Source of the DNA: Dehalococcoidia bacterium
GTDB taxonomy: Bacteria; Chloroflexota; Dehalococcoidia; Tepidiformales; Tepidiformaceae
Direction: 5' to 3'
Length of the DNA: 64,000 bases
Assembly (NCBI GenBank): GCA_020432045.1
Contig: JAGQHB010000102.1
Span: forward strand, 1-64,000
Below, one piece after another: positions 8,826 to 17,984 of this stretch. The position numbers and the translations under genes are program-made. Under the pieces are notes generated by a model that was not told the DNA's origin, did no database searches, and saw only the letters and a list, made by a program, of their open reading frames with translations. Position 1 is the stretch's first letter; every line of letters begins with the position of its first letter.

Positions 8826-10571
8826 CTAGCCGTAGAACAGCTGGTCGACCTTACCGGCATCCATAATCGTAGGCCGATTCTTGATGGTCGCGAGCGAGGC
8901 CGCCGGTGCGGGACCCGTACCGGTCCACGCATTGGCAATACGCGAAGGGTCGTTGATGTAGCGGACGAGCTCCTTCACCAGTTCCTTCCGCTTTTCGACA
9001 TCAAACTCGGCTTTTTCTACTTCGAGTTTCGCATCAAAAGCCGGGTCCTTGAACTGGGCGAAGTTTCGGCCGCCGGTGCTGCTGTACATCTTCACGAGCG
9101 CGTCGTGGGCATCAACGCCCATGGAGTACGCCGAACTGATCATCTGGAACTCGTGGTTAGCCTCAGCGGCCTTCCACGTTCCCCACTCGAGGCCCTTGAC
9201 GCTGACCTTCATGACCCCGCCGGACTCACGCTGGTACATCTCGGCAGCGAGCTGGATCTCATCGATGCCAATCGTACGATGGGGCACCGACCAGGCCATG
9301 ATTTCGAACTCCAGTGGCTTGTCCTTGCTATAGCCGGCGGCTGCGAGGAGGGCGAGGCCATCGGCGACGTCTTCCTTGCGCTTATCCTTGCGGTAGCCCG
9401 GAAGTGCCGCTACTTCCTTTTCCGGCAGTCCGAAGCCAGCGTTCACCTGGTTGTAGCCGAGAGCGATGCTCGGCTGTGCACCGATCGGCCAACCGTACTC
9501 AAGGTTATCCTGCCGGTTGAGGATCAGGTTGACGGCCTGGCGGACTCGCAGGTCGTTAAACGGCGGAGCGCCATTGTTCATGAAATGGCCCTGGGCCGAC
9601 CCGTACGAAAGCCCCTCGTAGGTGTACGCCTTGATCTTGGCATCCGCGAGTACGTCGTCAAACGACTTGAATCCAACCTGGATTTCAGCGGCGATCGCGC
9701 AGACATCAAGGTTTCCAGCGAGGAACTGGGACCACTGGTCGCCGATGACGATCTGCTGGAGCTTCTCGAGGTAGGGCTTACCTTCACGCCAGTAGTTGGG
9801 GTGACGGCTCAGGATCGCACCGGTGTCCGTTGCTGCTGAATCGACAACGAAGCCGCCGGTGCCGATGGTTGCCTTGTCCGTCTTCAGGTCCGGGAACGTA
9901 TTGAGCGTCTCCTCGGCCAGGACGAAGAACTGGTAACCGGCGAGTGTACTGAGGATGATGGCGTCGGGAGTCTTCGTCGTGATGCGGAGAGTGTTGTCGT
10001 CCACCGCCTCGATCTTGTCGATGTTGATGAGGTCGCCGCGATGGATGAAAGCCGGCGAGTCGGTGCGGGCGCGGTTCAAGGAAAAAGCAACGTCCGAGGC
10101 CTTCATGACGCGGCCGTTGACGGGCGCCTTGTCGTGGAACTTGACACCTTCCTGGAGCTTGAAGATGTATGTCGTCTTGTCAGGCTGTTCCGGCATCGTC
10201 TTGGCGAGGTCGGGCTCCGGCAGCTGGGCATCATCCTTGAAACGAAGGAGCCGGTTGTAGGCAGCCGCAACGATATTCTGCGCGCCAGAAATGGAGTCCT
10301 GGTGCATGTCAAGGTGTGGCGTGCCCTGCCAGGCCCAACGCAAGGTGCCGCCGACCTTGGGCTGAGCAGCCTGCGTTGCGGCGGTAGTCCCGGTCGCGGC
10401 GGACGTCCCGGTGGCGGCTGTCGCGGTCGAACCTGAGCCGCTGTCGTCGTCACCACAGCCGATGAGCGCCAGTGCGGCAGCCCCGGTTGAGGCGACGCCC
10501 ATACCCTTGAGGATGGTGCGGCGGCCGGCCCTTCTTCGAGCGGCCCTGTTCCAATAGTTGTCTGTCTGCAT
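8826..10571 (-). CDS. ABC transporter substrate-binding lipoprotein, family 5 (DppA-like)
   Basis: A 581-residue extracytoplasmic solute-binding protein of the peptide/nickel type. The N-terminus carries a twin-arginine-like stretch (GRRTILKGMG) and a lipobox ending LIGC, so the mature protein would be a lipid-anchored Cys followed by an Asp/Ser/Ala/Thr-rich linker to about residue 70. The mature domain begins with VGGTLRWAWQGTPHLDMHQD and contains family 5 segments such as KLQEGVKFHDKAPVNGR. The start at ATG 10571 is preceded by GAGGGGG; a longer start at 10586 is less well placed. It heads the transcription unit that continues through permeases, CoA-transferases and MaoC proteins. The ligand is unknown; the context suggests a carboxylic acid rather than a peptide. 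Confidence 0.88.
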   Translation of the reverse strand: MQTDNYWNRAARRRAGRRTILKGMGVASTGAAALALIGCGDDDSGSGSTATAATGTSAATGTTAATQAAQPKVGGTLRWAWQGTPHLDMHQDSISGAQNIVAAAYNRLLRFKDDAQLPEPDLAKTMPEQPDKTTYIFKLQEGVKFHDKAPVNGRVMKASDVAFSLNRARTDSPAFIHRGDLINIDKIEAVDDNTLRITTKTPDAIILSTLAGYQFFVLAEETLNTFPDLKTDKATIGTGGFVVDSAATDTGAILSRHPNYWREGKPYLEKLQQIVIGDQWSQFLAGNLDVCAIAAEIQVGFKSFDDVLADAKIKAYTYEGLSYGSAQGHFMNNGAPPFNDLRVRQAVNLILNRQDNLEYGWPIGAQPSIALGYNQVNAGFGLPEKEVAALPGYRKDKRKEDVADGLALLAAAGYSKDKPLEFEIMAWSVPHRTIGIDEIQLAAEMYQRESGGVMKVSVKGLEWGTWKAAEANHEFQMISSAYSMGVDAHDALVKMYSSTGGRNFAQFKDPAFDAKLEVEKAEFDVEKRKELVKELVRYINDPSRIANAWTGTGPAPAASLATIKNRPTIMDAGKVDQLFYG

Positions 10572-10622
10572 TTGTTTCCCCCTCACGACTGATACGTTCT
10601 CGCGAACCTAACAGTTTGTCGA

Positions 10623-10652
10623 ATCCTATCGATGTATAGGCCGGGGAGTCAA
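10623..10652 (-). promoter_or_regulatory. Putative sigma-70-like promoter of the binding-protein operon
   Basis: Read on the minus strand, TTGACT (10652-10647) and TAGGAT (10628-10623) are separated by 18 bases and lie about 50 bases upstream of the substrate-binding protein start. The surrounding sequence is noticeably more AT-rich than the flanking genes. No repeat typical of an operator is seen. Confidence 0.4.
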
Positions 10653-10811
10653 TTTTCTGGATAGACAAAAAAGGTTCCCGCGAAGGCCAATCCTGTGATG
10701 CGCGGCGGCGGCGATACGTCGCGGGCATGGAGCCGACAATGTGCGCCATCGATCGCTGAGTCAAGCGACGTGTAGTATCCCCGGCACGCCATCCGTCGAG
10801 GAGTCGCGAGT

Positions 10812-13079
10812 ATGTCCACCGCCTGTGCGGGCCTGCGGGTCGTCGAGATCTCGCCGGGGATGTCTGGTGCGCTGGCGGGGATGATCCTCGCCGACTTTGG
10901 AGCCGACGTGGTGCGGCTGGAGAGCCCGCGTGGTGACCCCTACCTGAGTGTCGCGGGGGCACGTGTCTGGAGCCGCGGGAAAGCGCGCGTGGCACTCGAT
11001 ATGAACGACGCCGAACAGCGCACGCGGGCGGCCACGCTCATCCGGGAGGCGGATGTAGTGCTCACGGGGGTGCGCCCGACGACGGCCGAACGCTGGGGGC
11101 TCAGCTACGAAGCGTTGGCAGCGAACGATCCGGAGATCATCTTCGCAACGATCACCGGGTTCGGCTGGGACGGGCCGGCCCGGGATCAGCCGATGAGCGA
11201 AGCGCTCATGCAGGCACTATCGGGGGCGATGACGGCGCAGGCTAATGGGAGCCTCCGCGAAGGTCCCGTGTTCATCGCACCGCATTCAACGGCCTACGCC
11301 GCCGCTCTGCTGGCTGTCCAGGGAACCATGGCTGCGCTGCGTGAGCGCGATGGCAGCGGCCAGGGGCAGCATGTCGATGTGGGGCTTTACCAGGCGATGC
11401 TGGTCTACCGCGGGATCCAGATGTGGGAACCCGAACATCACCCTGAGGATTTCCCGTCCTTCCCGGCGACGACGGACCCGCGGGGCGTGCGGCCGTTGTT
11501 CAACCTGAACCAGTGTGCGGATGGCCGCTGGTTGAGCATGGGCGCGTGGACGCCGGCACTCACGTACCGGGCGCTGGAAGTGATGGGACTGGTAGACCTG
11601 CTGGGCGACGAGCGTTTCGCAGGCACCCCGAACTTCTTCCCGGACGATTCGGCACGCCGCGACCTGCTGAACATCCTTTGGGACCGGTTCAAGGAACGGC
11701 CGATGCAAGAGTGGCTGGACGCGATGGACGCGGAGAACGTCCCGTGTGAGCCAGTGCTGACGGTCGCGGAGTTCCGGGACGTGGGCCAGATCTGGGCCAA
11801 CCAGCATGCGATCCGTGTGCATGACCCGGTCGTTGGCCCAATGATCCAGCATGGTGTGTTGGGGGAGTTTTCCGTTACACCCGGGCTGGCCCGGCCCGCG
11901 GAGGCCACACCACGGCCGGCAGCAGCCGTGAGCGAGAGCGCTTCGCGGTGGCGTCAGATGGAGGCGGTCCGTGGCAGTGGGCGGATGCGCGCAGGTGGCC
12001 GAGGGCCTCTCGCCGGCGTACGCGTGCTTGACCTCACTATGTTCCTTTCGGGCCCGATGGCAGGGCACCTGCTCGCTGACCTTGGTGCGGATGTGGTGAA
12101 GGCTGAGCCTCCGGAGGGCGACGACTTCCGGATGTCGGCTCCAACGGTCTTCCGCTTTCTGCACCGGGACAAACAGGGCGTGATGCTGGACCTGAAGACA
12201 CCCGAGGGCAGGGACGGCATCCGGCAGCTCGTCGAACGGTCTGATGTCGTCCTCTATAACTACCGTTTGGGCGTGGAAGACCGGCTTGGCTTGAGTTATG
12301 ACGAGCTACGTGCGATCAGCCCCGAGATCATCGTTTGTAGAATCACCGCGTTCGGGCCGCACGGAGAGCGGGCACACCGGGGCGGGTATGACGCTTCGGT
12401 GACTGCGATGTCGGGGATGTTCCTGTTCCAGGCAGGTGCGGGAAACCCACCGGTGAGCGTGACGCTGGCGGACATCTCCACGGGCCTGGCAGCGGCCACG
12501 GCCATCTCGCTGGCGATCCGGCATAAAGAAACCAGCGGCCGGGGGCAATCGATCGACATCACGATGATCGGGGCGATGTCGTATGTCGGTGGCGACGCGT
12601 TTCCTGACTTCGAGGGCAAGTCCGCGGACGAGCAGGTCGATGCGGGTCAGCACGGATTCGGCCCCTTCTACCGCCTGTACCGGACGCAGGACGGATGGGT
12701 GATGGTGGCGCCGTCACATACGCAGGCCCCGGCATTGCGGCAGGTCACAGGCATCGCAGAAGGCACCCCACCTGACATCGGTGCGCTGGAACAGCTCTTT
12801 GCGAGCCGCAGCACCGGAGACTGGATCGAAACGCTTGAGCGGGCCGGAGTCGCCTGCGCAGATCCAAACGTGGACGCGAAGACGTTCCTGCACAGCGTCC
12901 CGGAACTGCGAGCGAACGGAGCGGCGGTCGCGGTGCAGCACCCCCGGTACGGCCGTTTGGGACAGGCGGGGCCCGCGATCCGCTTTTCACGGACTCCAGT
13001 CCGGATTGAGCGCCAGGAGCCCGGGCTGGGCGAACACAACGACAAGATCCTGGGACCGGTGCCGCAGCCGGGAACCTGA
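10812..13079 (+). CDS. Tandem-fused family III CoA-transferase (two domains)
   Basis: A 755-residue protein made of two complete family III CoA-transferase domains. The first spans about residues 1-375 (GLRVVEISPGMSGALAGMIL, ADFGADVVRLESP). The second begins at about residue 397 (GVRVLDLTMFLSGPMAGHLL, ADLGADVVKAEPP) and ends with EPGLGEHNDKILG. Both retain the central GFG or AFGPHG block. Normal family members have one domain of about 400 residues and dimerise as interlocked rings, so this is a covalent dimer with diverged halves. It starts at ATG 10812 behind GAGGAG and is divergent from the ABC operon. It leads a plus-strand run with CMD, VOC and exporter genes. Confidence 0.88.
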   Translation: MSTACAGLRVVEISPGMSGALAGMILADFGADVVRLESPRGDPYLSVAGARVWSRGKARVALDMNDAEQRTRAATLIREADVVLTGVRPTTAERWGLSYEALAANDPEIIFATITGFGWDGPARDQPMSEALMQALSGAMTAQANGSLREGPVFIAPHSTAYAAALLAVQGTMAALRERDGSGQGQHVDVGLYQAMLVYRGIQMWEPEHHPEDFPSFPATTDPRGVRPLFNLNQCADGRWLSMGAWTPALTYRALEVMGLVDLLGDERFAGTPNFFPDDSARRDLLNILWDRFKERPMQEWLDAMDAENVPCEPVLTVAEFRDVGQIWANQHAIRVHDPVVGPMIQHGVLGEFSVTPGLARPAEATPRPAAAVSESASRWRQMEAVRGSGRMRAGGRGPLAGVRVLDLTMFLSGPMAGHLLADLGADVVKAEPPEGDDFRMSAPTVFRFLHRDKQGVMLDLKTPEGRDGIRQLVERSDVVLYNYRLGVEDRLGLSYDELRAISPEIIVCRITAFGPHGERAHRGGYDASVTAMSGMFLFQAGAGNPPVSVTLADISTGLAAATAISLAIRHKETSGRGQSIDITMIGAMSYVGGDAFPDFEGKSADEQVDAGQHGFGPFYRLYRTQDGWVMVAPSHTQAPALRQVTGIAEGTPPDIGALEQLFASRSTGDWIETLERAGVACADPNVDAKTFLHSVPELRANGAAVAVQHPRYGRLGQAGPAIRFSRTPVRIERQEPGLGEHNDKILGPVPQPGT

Positions 13080-13167
13080 CGGTTCACCGCTGGGCCGGTG
13101 GTCGTAGGCAGGCAGCGTGCGGGGCGACGGAGAGTTCGGCGCGCCAATTGGAGACGAGGAGAGATCG

Positions 13168-13818
13168 ATGCCGAGACTTCGACAAGTTCCGCGGAGCGAA
13201 GCGAGCCCAGACGCCCTGAAGGCGTATCAGCGAATGTTCGGCGACCGGGACCCGGTAGCTGAACCAGGAACGTCGACGGGGACACCGGGGAACTGGTGGA
13301 CGGTCTTCGCTCTCGTACCGGACGTCCTTACGTACTTCCAGGCCGGCGGAGCCATATACAAAGGACCGACACGGGAGATCTCTTCCTACTATGTTGAGCT
13401 TGCAATTGTGCGCGCCGGGTTTGCGGCCGGGAGCAAGTTCGTCTTTTCACAGCACAGCAAGGGTGCACGTGCGGCGGGGATCGCAGACGAGAAGGTAGCG
13501 GCAATCCCCCACTGGCCGGCCACCGACCTCTTCGATGCCAAAGAACGGGCTGTACTCGCCTATGTCGATGAGATGGTGTTGCAACTCGGGCGAGTGCAGG
13601 ACGGTACGTTTGCTCTCCTCGCGGCGAATTTCTCCGATGAAGCTATCCTGGAACTCACATACATCGTTGGGCTCTATATGATGTATGCAGTGCTCTCCCG
13701 GTCACTCCGGCTCGAGTACGACGATGTCGATGAACGTGTTGTCGAGGTGCCGATCCCGGGAGAGGGTACAGCCACCGGAGTAGACATCATGAGCCAGATG
13801 AGTGATTCGTCCGGCTGA
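13168..13818 (+). CDS. Carboxymuconolactone decarboxylase (AhpD-like) family protein
   Basis: A 216-residue all-helical protein of the CMD/AhpD family. The core reads EISSYYVELAIVRAGFAAGS then FVFSQHSKGARAAGI, aligning with the E...LA...AR...C..C...H pattern. The cysteines of AhpD-type peroxidase members are absent, so this is likely a decarboxylase- or hydrolase-like or structural member rather than a disulfide reductase. The start is ATG at 13168, five bases after GAGGAGAG; a longer frame from 13117 lacks such a site. It lies between a CoA-transferase and two VOC-fold genes, a grouping typical of aromatic or cyclic-compound degradation, but the substrate is not evident. Confidence 0.7.
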   Translation: MPRLRQVPRSEASPDALKAYQRMFGDRDPVAEPGTSTGTPGNWWTVFALVPDVLTYFQAGGAIYKGPTREISSYYVELAIVRAGFAAGSKFVFSQHSKGARAAGIADEKVAAIPHWPATDLFDAKERAVLAYVDEMVLQLGRVQDGTFALLAANFSDEAILELTYIVGLYMMYAVLSRSLRLEYDDVDERVVEVPIPGEGTATGVDIMSQMSDSSG

Positions 13819-13843
13819 AACGTGGGTCAGGAGAAGGATGCAT

Positions 13844-14452
13844 ATGTCTGTCACAGAGACGAAGCCGCGGTTTGAAGTGCGTGGCATCAACCATCTCGCG
13901 CTCGTGGTCGCTGATATGGCCAAGACCAGGCACTTCTACACGGAGGTGCTGGGCCTGCCGATGGTCCGGGCTCGCGAGCTCGCTGACGGCGGACAGCAGG
14001 CATTTTTCGCAATCACGGACAACACGATCATCTCGGCCGTTTGGTATCCGGAAGCACCGGAAGGTGAAGTGGGCGTCATCTATCGCGAGTTCTCGGGCGT
14101 CGACGAGGTGACGGGGCAGCACAAGTCCGCTGTACCGGGGACCAAGCAGTCAGCAGCGGGATCGATGCACCATCTCGCGTTCACGGTCCCGCTGGAGAAG
14201 CAGGAGGAATACAAAGAGCGGCTACGCGAGGCGGGCGTGCCCTGCACCGAGATCAACCACCACATCGCCTATGGGAATGGGAAGCAGGCCTACCACCCGA
14301 CGGTGCTGCCGAATGACGCGGAAGCGATCGACGAGTTCGTGAATTCGTTGTATTTCCCGGACCCGGATGGACGGACGTTTGAATTCGCGGCGTATACGCG
14401 TCCACTTGTCCGTGACGATGTCACCCACACCCCGGCACGGGCAGGGGACTAG
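13844..14452 (+). CDS. VOC-superfamily (glyoxalase/extradiol dioxygenase fold) protein
   Basis: A 202-residue vicinal-oxygen-chelate fold protein. The first beta-alpha-beta module starts GINHLALVVADMAKTRHFYT with a metal-ligand-type His. The second begins SMHHLAFTVP near residue 105 and ends with the FPDPDGRTFEFAAYT module, which supplies the usual C-terminal Glu ligand. This His/His/Glu set is that of a metal-dependent VOC enzyme. The start is either ATG 13844 or ATG 13838, both near AGGAGAAGG; 13844 gives better spacing. It is paralogous to the next gene, with which it shares the whole fold. Reaction unknown. Confidence 0.75.
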   Translation: MSVTETKPRFEVRGINHLALVVADMAKTRHFYTEVLGLPMVRARELADGGQQAFFAITDNTIISAVWYPEAPEGEVGVIYREFSGVDEVTGQHKSAVPGTKQSAAGSMHHLAFTVPLEKQEEYKERLREAGVPCTEINHHIAYGNGKQAYHPTVLPNDAEAIDEFVNSLYFPDPDGRTFEFAAYTRPLVRDDVTHTPARAGD

Positions 14453-14546
14453 CAACATCCAGATCCGGCGACGGGCGGATACCCGGACGCCAGAACCTTC
14501 AATACTCCCACCAGGGTCGCGCGGAATGCGCTTCAAGGAGGCTGCT

Positions 14547-15128
14547 ATGACTTCTCAATCGACACGATTCGAGCTTCAGGGATTCCATCACGTTGCGATG
14601 GTCTCGAGCGACATGCAGAACACTGTCGACTTCTACGAGGGCTTGCTGGGGTTTCCGCTGGTCAAGACGCTGGACCTTGGCGGTCAGGGACAGCACTTCT
14701 TCTTCCAGGTGACCGAGAACGATGGCGTCGCGTTCTTCTGGTTCAGGAACGTGAATGCGGCCATGCCGGGGGTTGCTTCGGCGGATTGGAACGCTGGCGA
14801 GACCACACCTTCGAGGGCGAAGGGGCTGGTGAGTAAAGCGGCGGCCGGCGCGATGCACCATCTCTCGTTTGGGGTCCCGGGGGACAAGCTGGACGAATAC
14901 CGTGATCGCCTGCGCGAAGCCGGCATCGAAGTCACCGAAGTGATCGACCAGGAGGACGAAGACGGGGTATGTATTCGTTCCATCTTCTTCCGCGACCCGG
15001 ACGGGATTGTGCTCGAATTCAGCTCGTGGACGGAGCTTGCCGCACGAGGCGGCACCGACTGGTTCAGGCCCGCGACCGCGAGTGAGGCGCTGGCGCGACG
15101 CAAGGAAGGTATCCCGGTCACGATCTAA
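14547..15128 (+). CDS. VOC-superfamily protein, paralogue of the preceding gene
   Basis: A 193-residue VOC protein with the same two-module layout: GFHHVAMVSSDMQNTVDFYE at the N-terminus, AMHHLSFGVPGDKLDEY in the middle and FRDPDGIVLEFSSWT near the end. His and Glu metal ligands are in the expected places. ATG 14547 is preceded by AAGGAG with six bases spacing; a longer frame to 14367 overlaps the previous gene and is rejected. A diverged duplicate beside the first VOC gene suggests either a heteromer or successive reactions on related substrates. Confidence 0.75.
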   Translation: MTSQSTRFELQGFHHVAMVSSDMQNTVDFYEGLLGFPLVKTLDLGGQGQHFFFQVTENDGVAFFWFRNVNAAMPGVASADWNAGETTPSRAKGLVSKAAAGAMHHLSFGVPGDKLDEYRDRLREAGIEVTEVIDQEDEDGVCIRSIFFRDPDGIVLEFSSWTELAARGGTDWFRPATASEALARRKEGIPVTI

Positions 15129-15298
15129 GGGCTGTCGCCACCGGCATCCCCTGGGCCCGGCCCCAAACGCTGAGCTCGGCAGAGTGTGCGGCGCCCGCCT
15201 CCCGGTGATGCGAGCAGAAGTGTCTCGGCTCCCACCGGCCGTGAACGGCATACTGGCGTGAGCGCCCGAATCTAATCGGTCGCCGGAGGTACGAGCGG

Positions 15299-16222
15299 TT
15301 GTCGACGAATCCGGTCGAAGCCATCGACATCGTGAAACGGTATGGATCGTTCACTGCGGTCGATGGCATCTCCTTCGCGGTCCGGGACGGCGAATGCTTC
15401 GGGTTTCTTGGGCCGAACGGCGCCGGCAAGAGCACAACCCTGAAGATGATCTCGTGCACGTCCCCGGTGACCGAAGGCCGACTAACGGTAGCGGGGCTGG
15501 ACGTGGGACGGGATGCACGCGCGGTCAAGAGCCGCCTCGGAATCGTGCCCCAGGACGACAACCTTGACCCGGACCTCTCGGTCCGCAAGAACCTGGAGGT
15601 ATACGCGAGGTACTACGGGCTCTCGGCGAAGCAGGCTGGTCCGCAGATCGACGAAGCATTGTCGCTCTTCCAGCTCAGTGAGCGGGCGCGGGACAGAGTC
15701 GACGACCTTTCGGGAGGAATGAAACGCCGGCTCGCGATCTCGCGGGCGCTCGTCCATGAACCTCAAATCCTGATGCTCGACGAACCAACGACGGGACTGG
15801 ACCCACAGGCGCGGCACCTCGTCTGGCAGAAGCTGCGGTTACTGAAGGCACGCGGCGTGACGATGATCCTGACAACCCACTACATGGACGAGGCGGCACA
15901 CCTCTGTGATCGGCTCGTCATCATGCATCGCGGAACGATCCTCACGGAGGGCCGTCCGCGCGACCTCGTCGAGGAACACTCAGGCGGGAGCGTGCTCGAG
16001 CTTCGCATGGACGCGATCGAGCGCGAGCCCTTCCTGGCGGAAGTTGGCGGAATCGACGGAGTCGCTGTCGAAGAGGTGGAAGACATCGTGTACGTTTTTG
16101 GCGCGGGCGATGTGTCAGCACGAATAGCTGAACGCGTCAGCGACCCGAACCGGGCCTTCCTGCGGCCCGGCAATCTAGAGGACGTTTTCCTGCGCCTCAC
16201 AGGGCGGGGGCTCCTGGATTGA
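15299..16222 (+). CDS. ABC-2 type exporter ATP-binding protein, DrrA/NodI family
   Basis: A 307-residue ABC ATPase. Walker A is GPNGAGKST at residues 38-46, the Q-loop is PQDDN, the signature is LSGGMKRRL near residue 137, and Walker B is LMLDEPTTGLDP near residue 158, followed by a switch His in TTHYMDEA. The C-terminal 80 residues form the DrrA/NodI-type extension. It starts with TTG at 15299 behind GGAGGT and overlaps its permease partner by four bases (TTGA). Family members export drugs, lipids or oligosaccharides. The cargo here is unknown; its position behind the catabolic genes hints at export of a toxic intermediate or a lipid. Confidence 0.88.
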   Translation: MSTNPVEAIDIVKRYGSFTAVDGISFAVRDGECFGFLGPNGAGKSTTLKMISCTSPVTEGRLTVAGLDVGRDARAVKSRLGIVPQDDNLDPDLSVRKNLEVYARYYGLSAKQAGPQIDEALSLFQLSERARDRVDDLSGGMKRRLAISRALVHEPQILMLDEPTTGLDPQARHLVWQKLRLLKARGVTMILTTHYMDEAAHLCDRLVIMHRGTILTEGRPRDLVEEHSGGSVLELRMDAIEREPFLAEVGGIDGVAVEEVEDIVYVFGAGDVSARIAERVSDPNRAFLRPGNLEDVFLRLTGRGLLD

Positions 16223-17013
16223 GCGCGTTCACCACCAGTCCCGATATCTCGTTCGGCGCCTACCGAGTCTGGCAACGCAACCGGGACGTCCTACTGCAGC
16301 TGTGGAAATCGGAGTTCGTGGCTCAACTGTTGGAGCCGGTGGTAGTGATCCTCGCACTCGGCATCGGCCTCGGCCGCTTCGTGGAACTGGACAGCGGCGA
16401 GGAGTACGCCGCCTTCCTGGCACCCGGCCTCATCGCCATGTTTCCGATGTTCGCCGCCGTCTTCGAATGCGCCTGGGGGAGTTATGTGCGCCTTGAGATG
16501 CAGGGCACGTATCGGGCGATCGTGGCAACGCCGGTGAGTGTGGACGACGTGATTACCGGCGAGATCCTCTGGGGCACGACCCGGTCGGTCATGAACGCGT
16601 CATACATCCTCCTTGTCGCCACGGTGTTGACACCGTGGCTGCATATGGTCGACTCGGCGTGGGCCGTGCTGATCATCCCGATTTCCGTGGTTCCAGGCGT
16701 GCTGTTCAGCGCGATCTCGATCTGTTTTGCATCGATAGCGCGAGCGATGAGCCAGTTCAGCTATTTCTTCAACCTGGTGATTAACCCGATGTTCTGGTTT
16801 GGGGGCGCGTTCTTCCCGTTTGACCAGCTGCCACAGTGGGCGCGAATCCTCGCGTGGTTCATCCCGCTCTCCCACGTTGTGTCGCTCTACCGCGGGCTGA
16901 TCGATGGGAACCTGCGATGGGGGCTGTTAGCCGACTTCGCCTGGATCACTGTCGCAGCGGCGGTGTTTTACTGGCTAGCCCTCGCGGGGATGCGGCGGAG
17001 ACTCGTGGAGTAG
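16219..17013 (+). CDS. ABC-2 type exporter permease, DrrB/NodJ family
   Basis: A 264-residue membrane protein with six predicted helices: near residues 35-55, 70-95, 115-140, 145-170, 180-200 and 235-258. The family feature is the conserved loop FWFGGAFFPFDQLPQWARIL followed by PLSHVVSLYRG near residues 190-225. It starts with TTG at 16219 inside the stop of the ATPase gene, indicating translational coupling and a 1:1 exporter complex. The helices are mostly read from hydrophobicity, so their boundaries are approximate. Confidence 0.85.
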   Translation: MSAFTTSPDISFGAYRVWQRNRDVLLQLWKSEFVAQLLEPVVVILALGIGLGRFVELDSGEEYAAFLAPGLIAMFPMFAAVFECAWGSYVRLEMQGTYRAIVATPVSVDDVITGEILWGTTRSVMNASYILLVATVLTPWLHMVDSAWAVLIIPISVVPGVLFSAISICFASIARAMSQFSYFFNLVINPMFWFGGAFFPFDQLPQWARILAWFIPLSHVVSLYRGLIDGNLRWGLLADFAWITVAAAVFYWLALAGMRRRLVE

Positions 17014-17183
17014 GCGAGTCCGAATTGCGAAGTACGCCGGGCCCACCTTCCCGCGCAACCGTCTACCCGCACAGATGTTCCATTCCGACCCCAAGCAGGA
17101 TTCGGCTGATGTCGATACGCAGCACGGCTCGCGGCGGGAGGGAAGGCCCGCTAGGATTCCACCATCTCTCTCAGGACTGCTCG

Positions 17184-17984
17184 ATGGAATTCGAAGACAT
17201 CCTTTACCAGGTCGACCCTGACGGCGTCGCGACGCTGACGATCAACCGCCCGGAACGCATGAACGCACTACGGCCACAGACTACCGGTGAGATCCGGCAG
17301 GCGATCACACTCGCTCGTGAGGACGATGCGGTCCGATGTCTGCTGGTCACGGGTGCGGGGCGTGCTTTCTGCGCCGGCGATGACTTCCAGGCCATCTTCC
17401 TCGCAGAAAACCGGGAGAACCGGCAGATTGACCGCCAGGTTCGCCGCATCAAAGACGGCGAGGTCTCCCTCGACGACCTCTTTGCGCTGGAGAAGCCAAC
17501 TGTTGCAGCCATCAATGGTCCGGCCGTCGGCTATGGGATGGACCTCGCACTCTATTGCGACATCCGCTTCGCTTCCGCGAACGCGCGGATGGGTTGGTTT
17601 TTCGTGCGGCGCGGCGTGCTTGGCACCGTGGGAGGCACATTCATCCTACGGCAGATCGTGGGCCTATCGAAGGCGCTCGAACTTACGATGACGGGCGACA
17701 TGGTGCCGGCAGACGAAGCACTGAGGATTGGCCTCGTTTCGAAGGTCGTGCCAGAGGCCGACCTCATGGCGGAGGCTCGTGCGATGGCGCACAGGCTTGC
17801 GAGCGGGCCTCCGCTTGCTCAGCGGGCCGTGAAGCGTGCCATGCACAAAGGGTTTCAGATGGACTGGAAAACACTCGGCGAATACCAGCAGGCACTGGGT
17901 GATGTCCTCTGGCAGACCGAGGACCACCGTGAGGGCGTCGATTCGTTCGTGGAAAAGCGCGAACCCCACTACAAGGGCCGCTAA
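17184..17984 (+). CDS. Enoyl-CoA hydratase/isomerase (crotonase) family protein
   Basis: A 266-residue crotonase-fold protein. The N-terminal block VATLTINRPERMNALRP, the oxyanion-hole segment GRAFCAGDDF near residue 66, and GPAVGYGMDLALYCDIRFAS near residue 112 are all present. The two glutamates used by classical enoyl-CoA hydratase are not conserved: the first position is Asp (GYGMDLA) and the second lies in FVRRGVLGT, where no Glu is found. It may therefore be an isomerase, a decarboxylase/hydrolase or another crotonase rather than a hydratase. ATG 17184 is chosen from alignment to the family, since a much longer frame overlaps the permease gene. Confidence 0.75.
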   Translation: MEFEDILYQVDPDGVATLTINRPERMNALRPQTTGEIRQAITLAREDDAVRCLLVTGAGRAFCAGDDFQAIFLAENRENRQIDRQVRRIKDGEVSLDDLFALEKPTVAAINGPAVGYGMDLALYCDIRFASANARMGWFFVRRGVLGTVGGTFILRQIVGLSKALELTMTGDMVPADEALRIGLVSKVVPEADLMAEARAMAHRLASGPPLAQRAVKRAMHKGFQMDWKTLGEYQQALGDVLWQTEDHREGVDSFVEKREPHYKGR

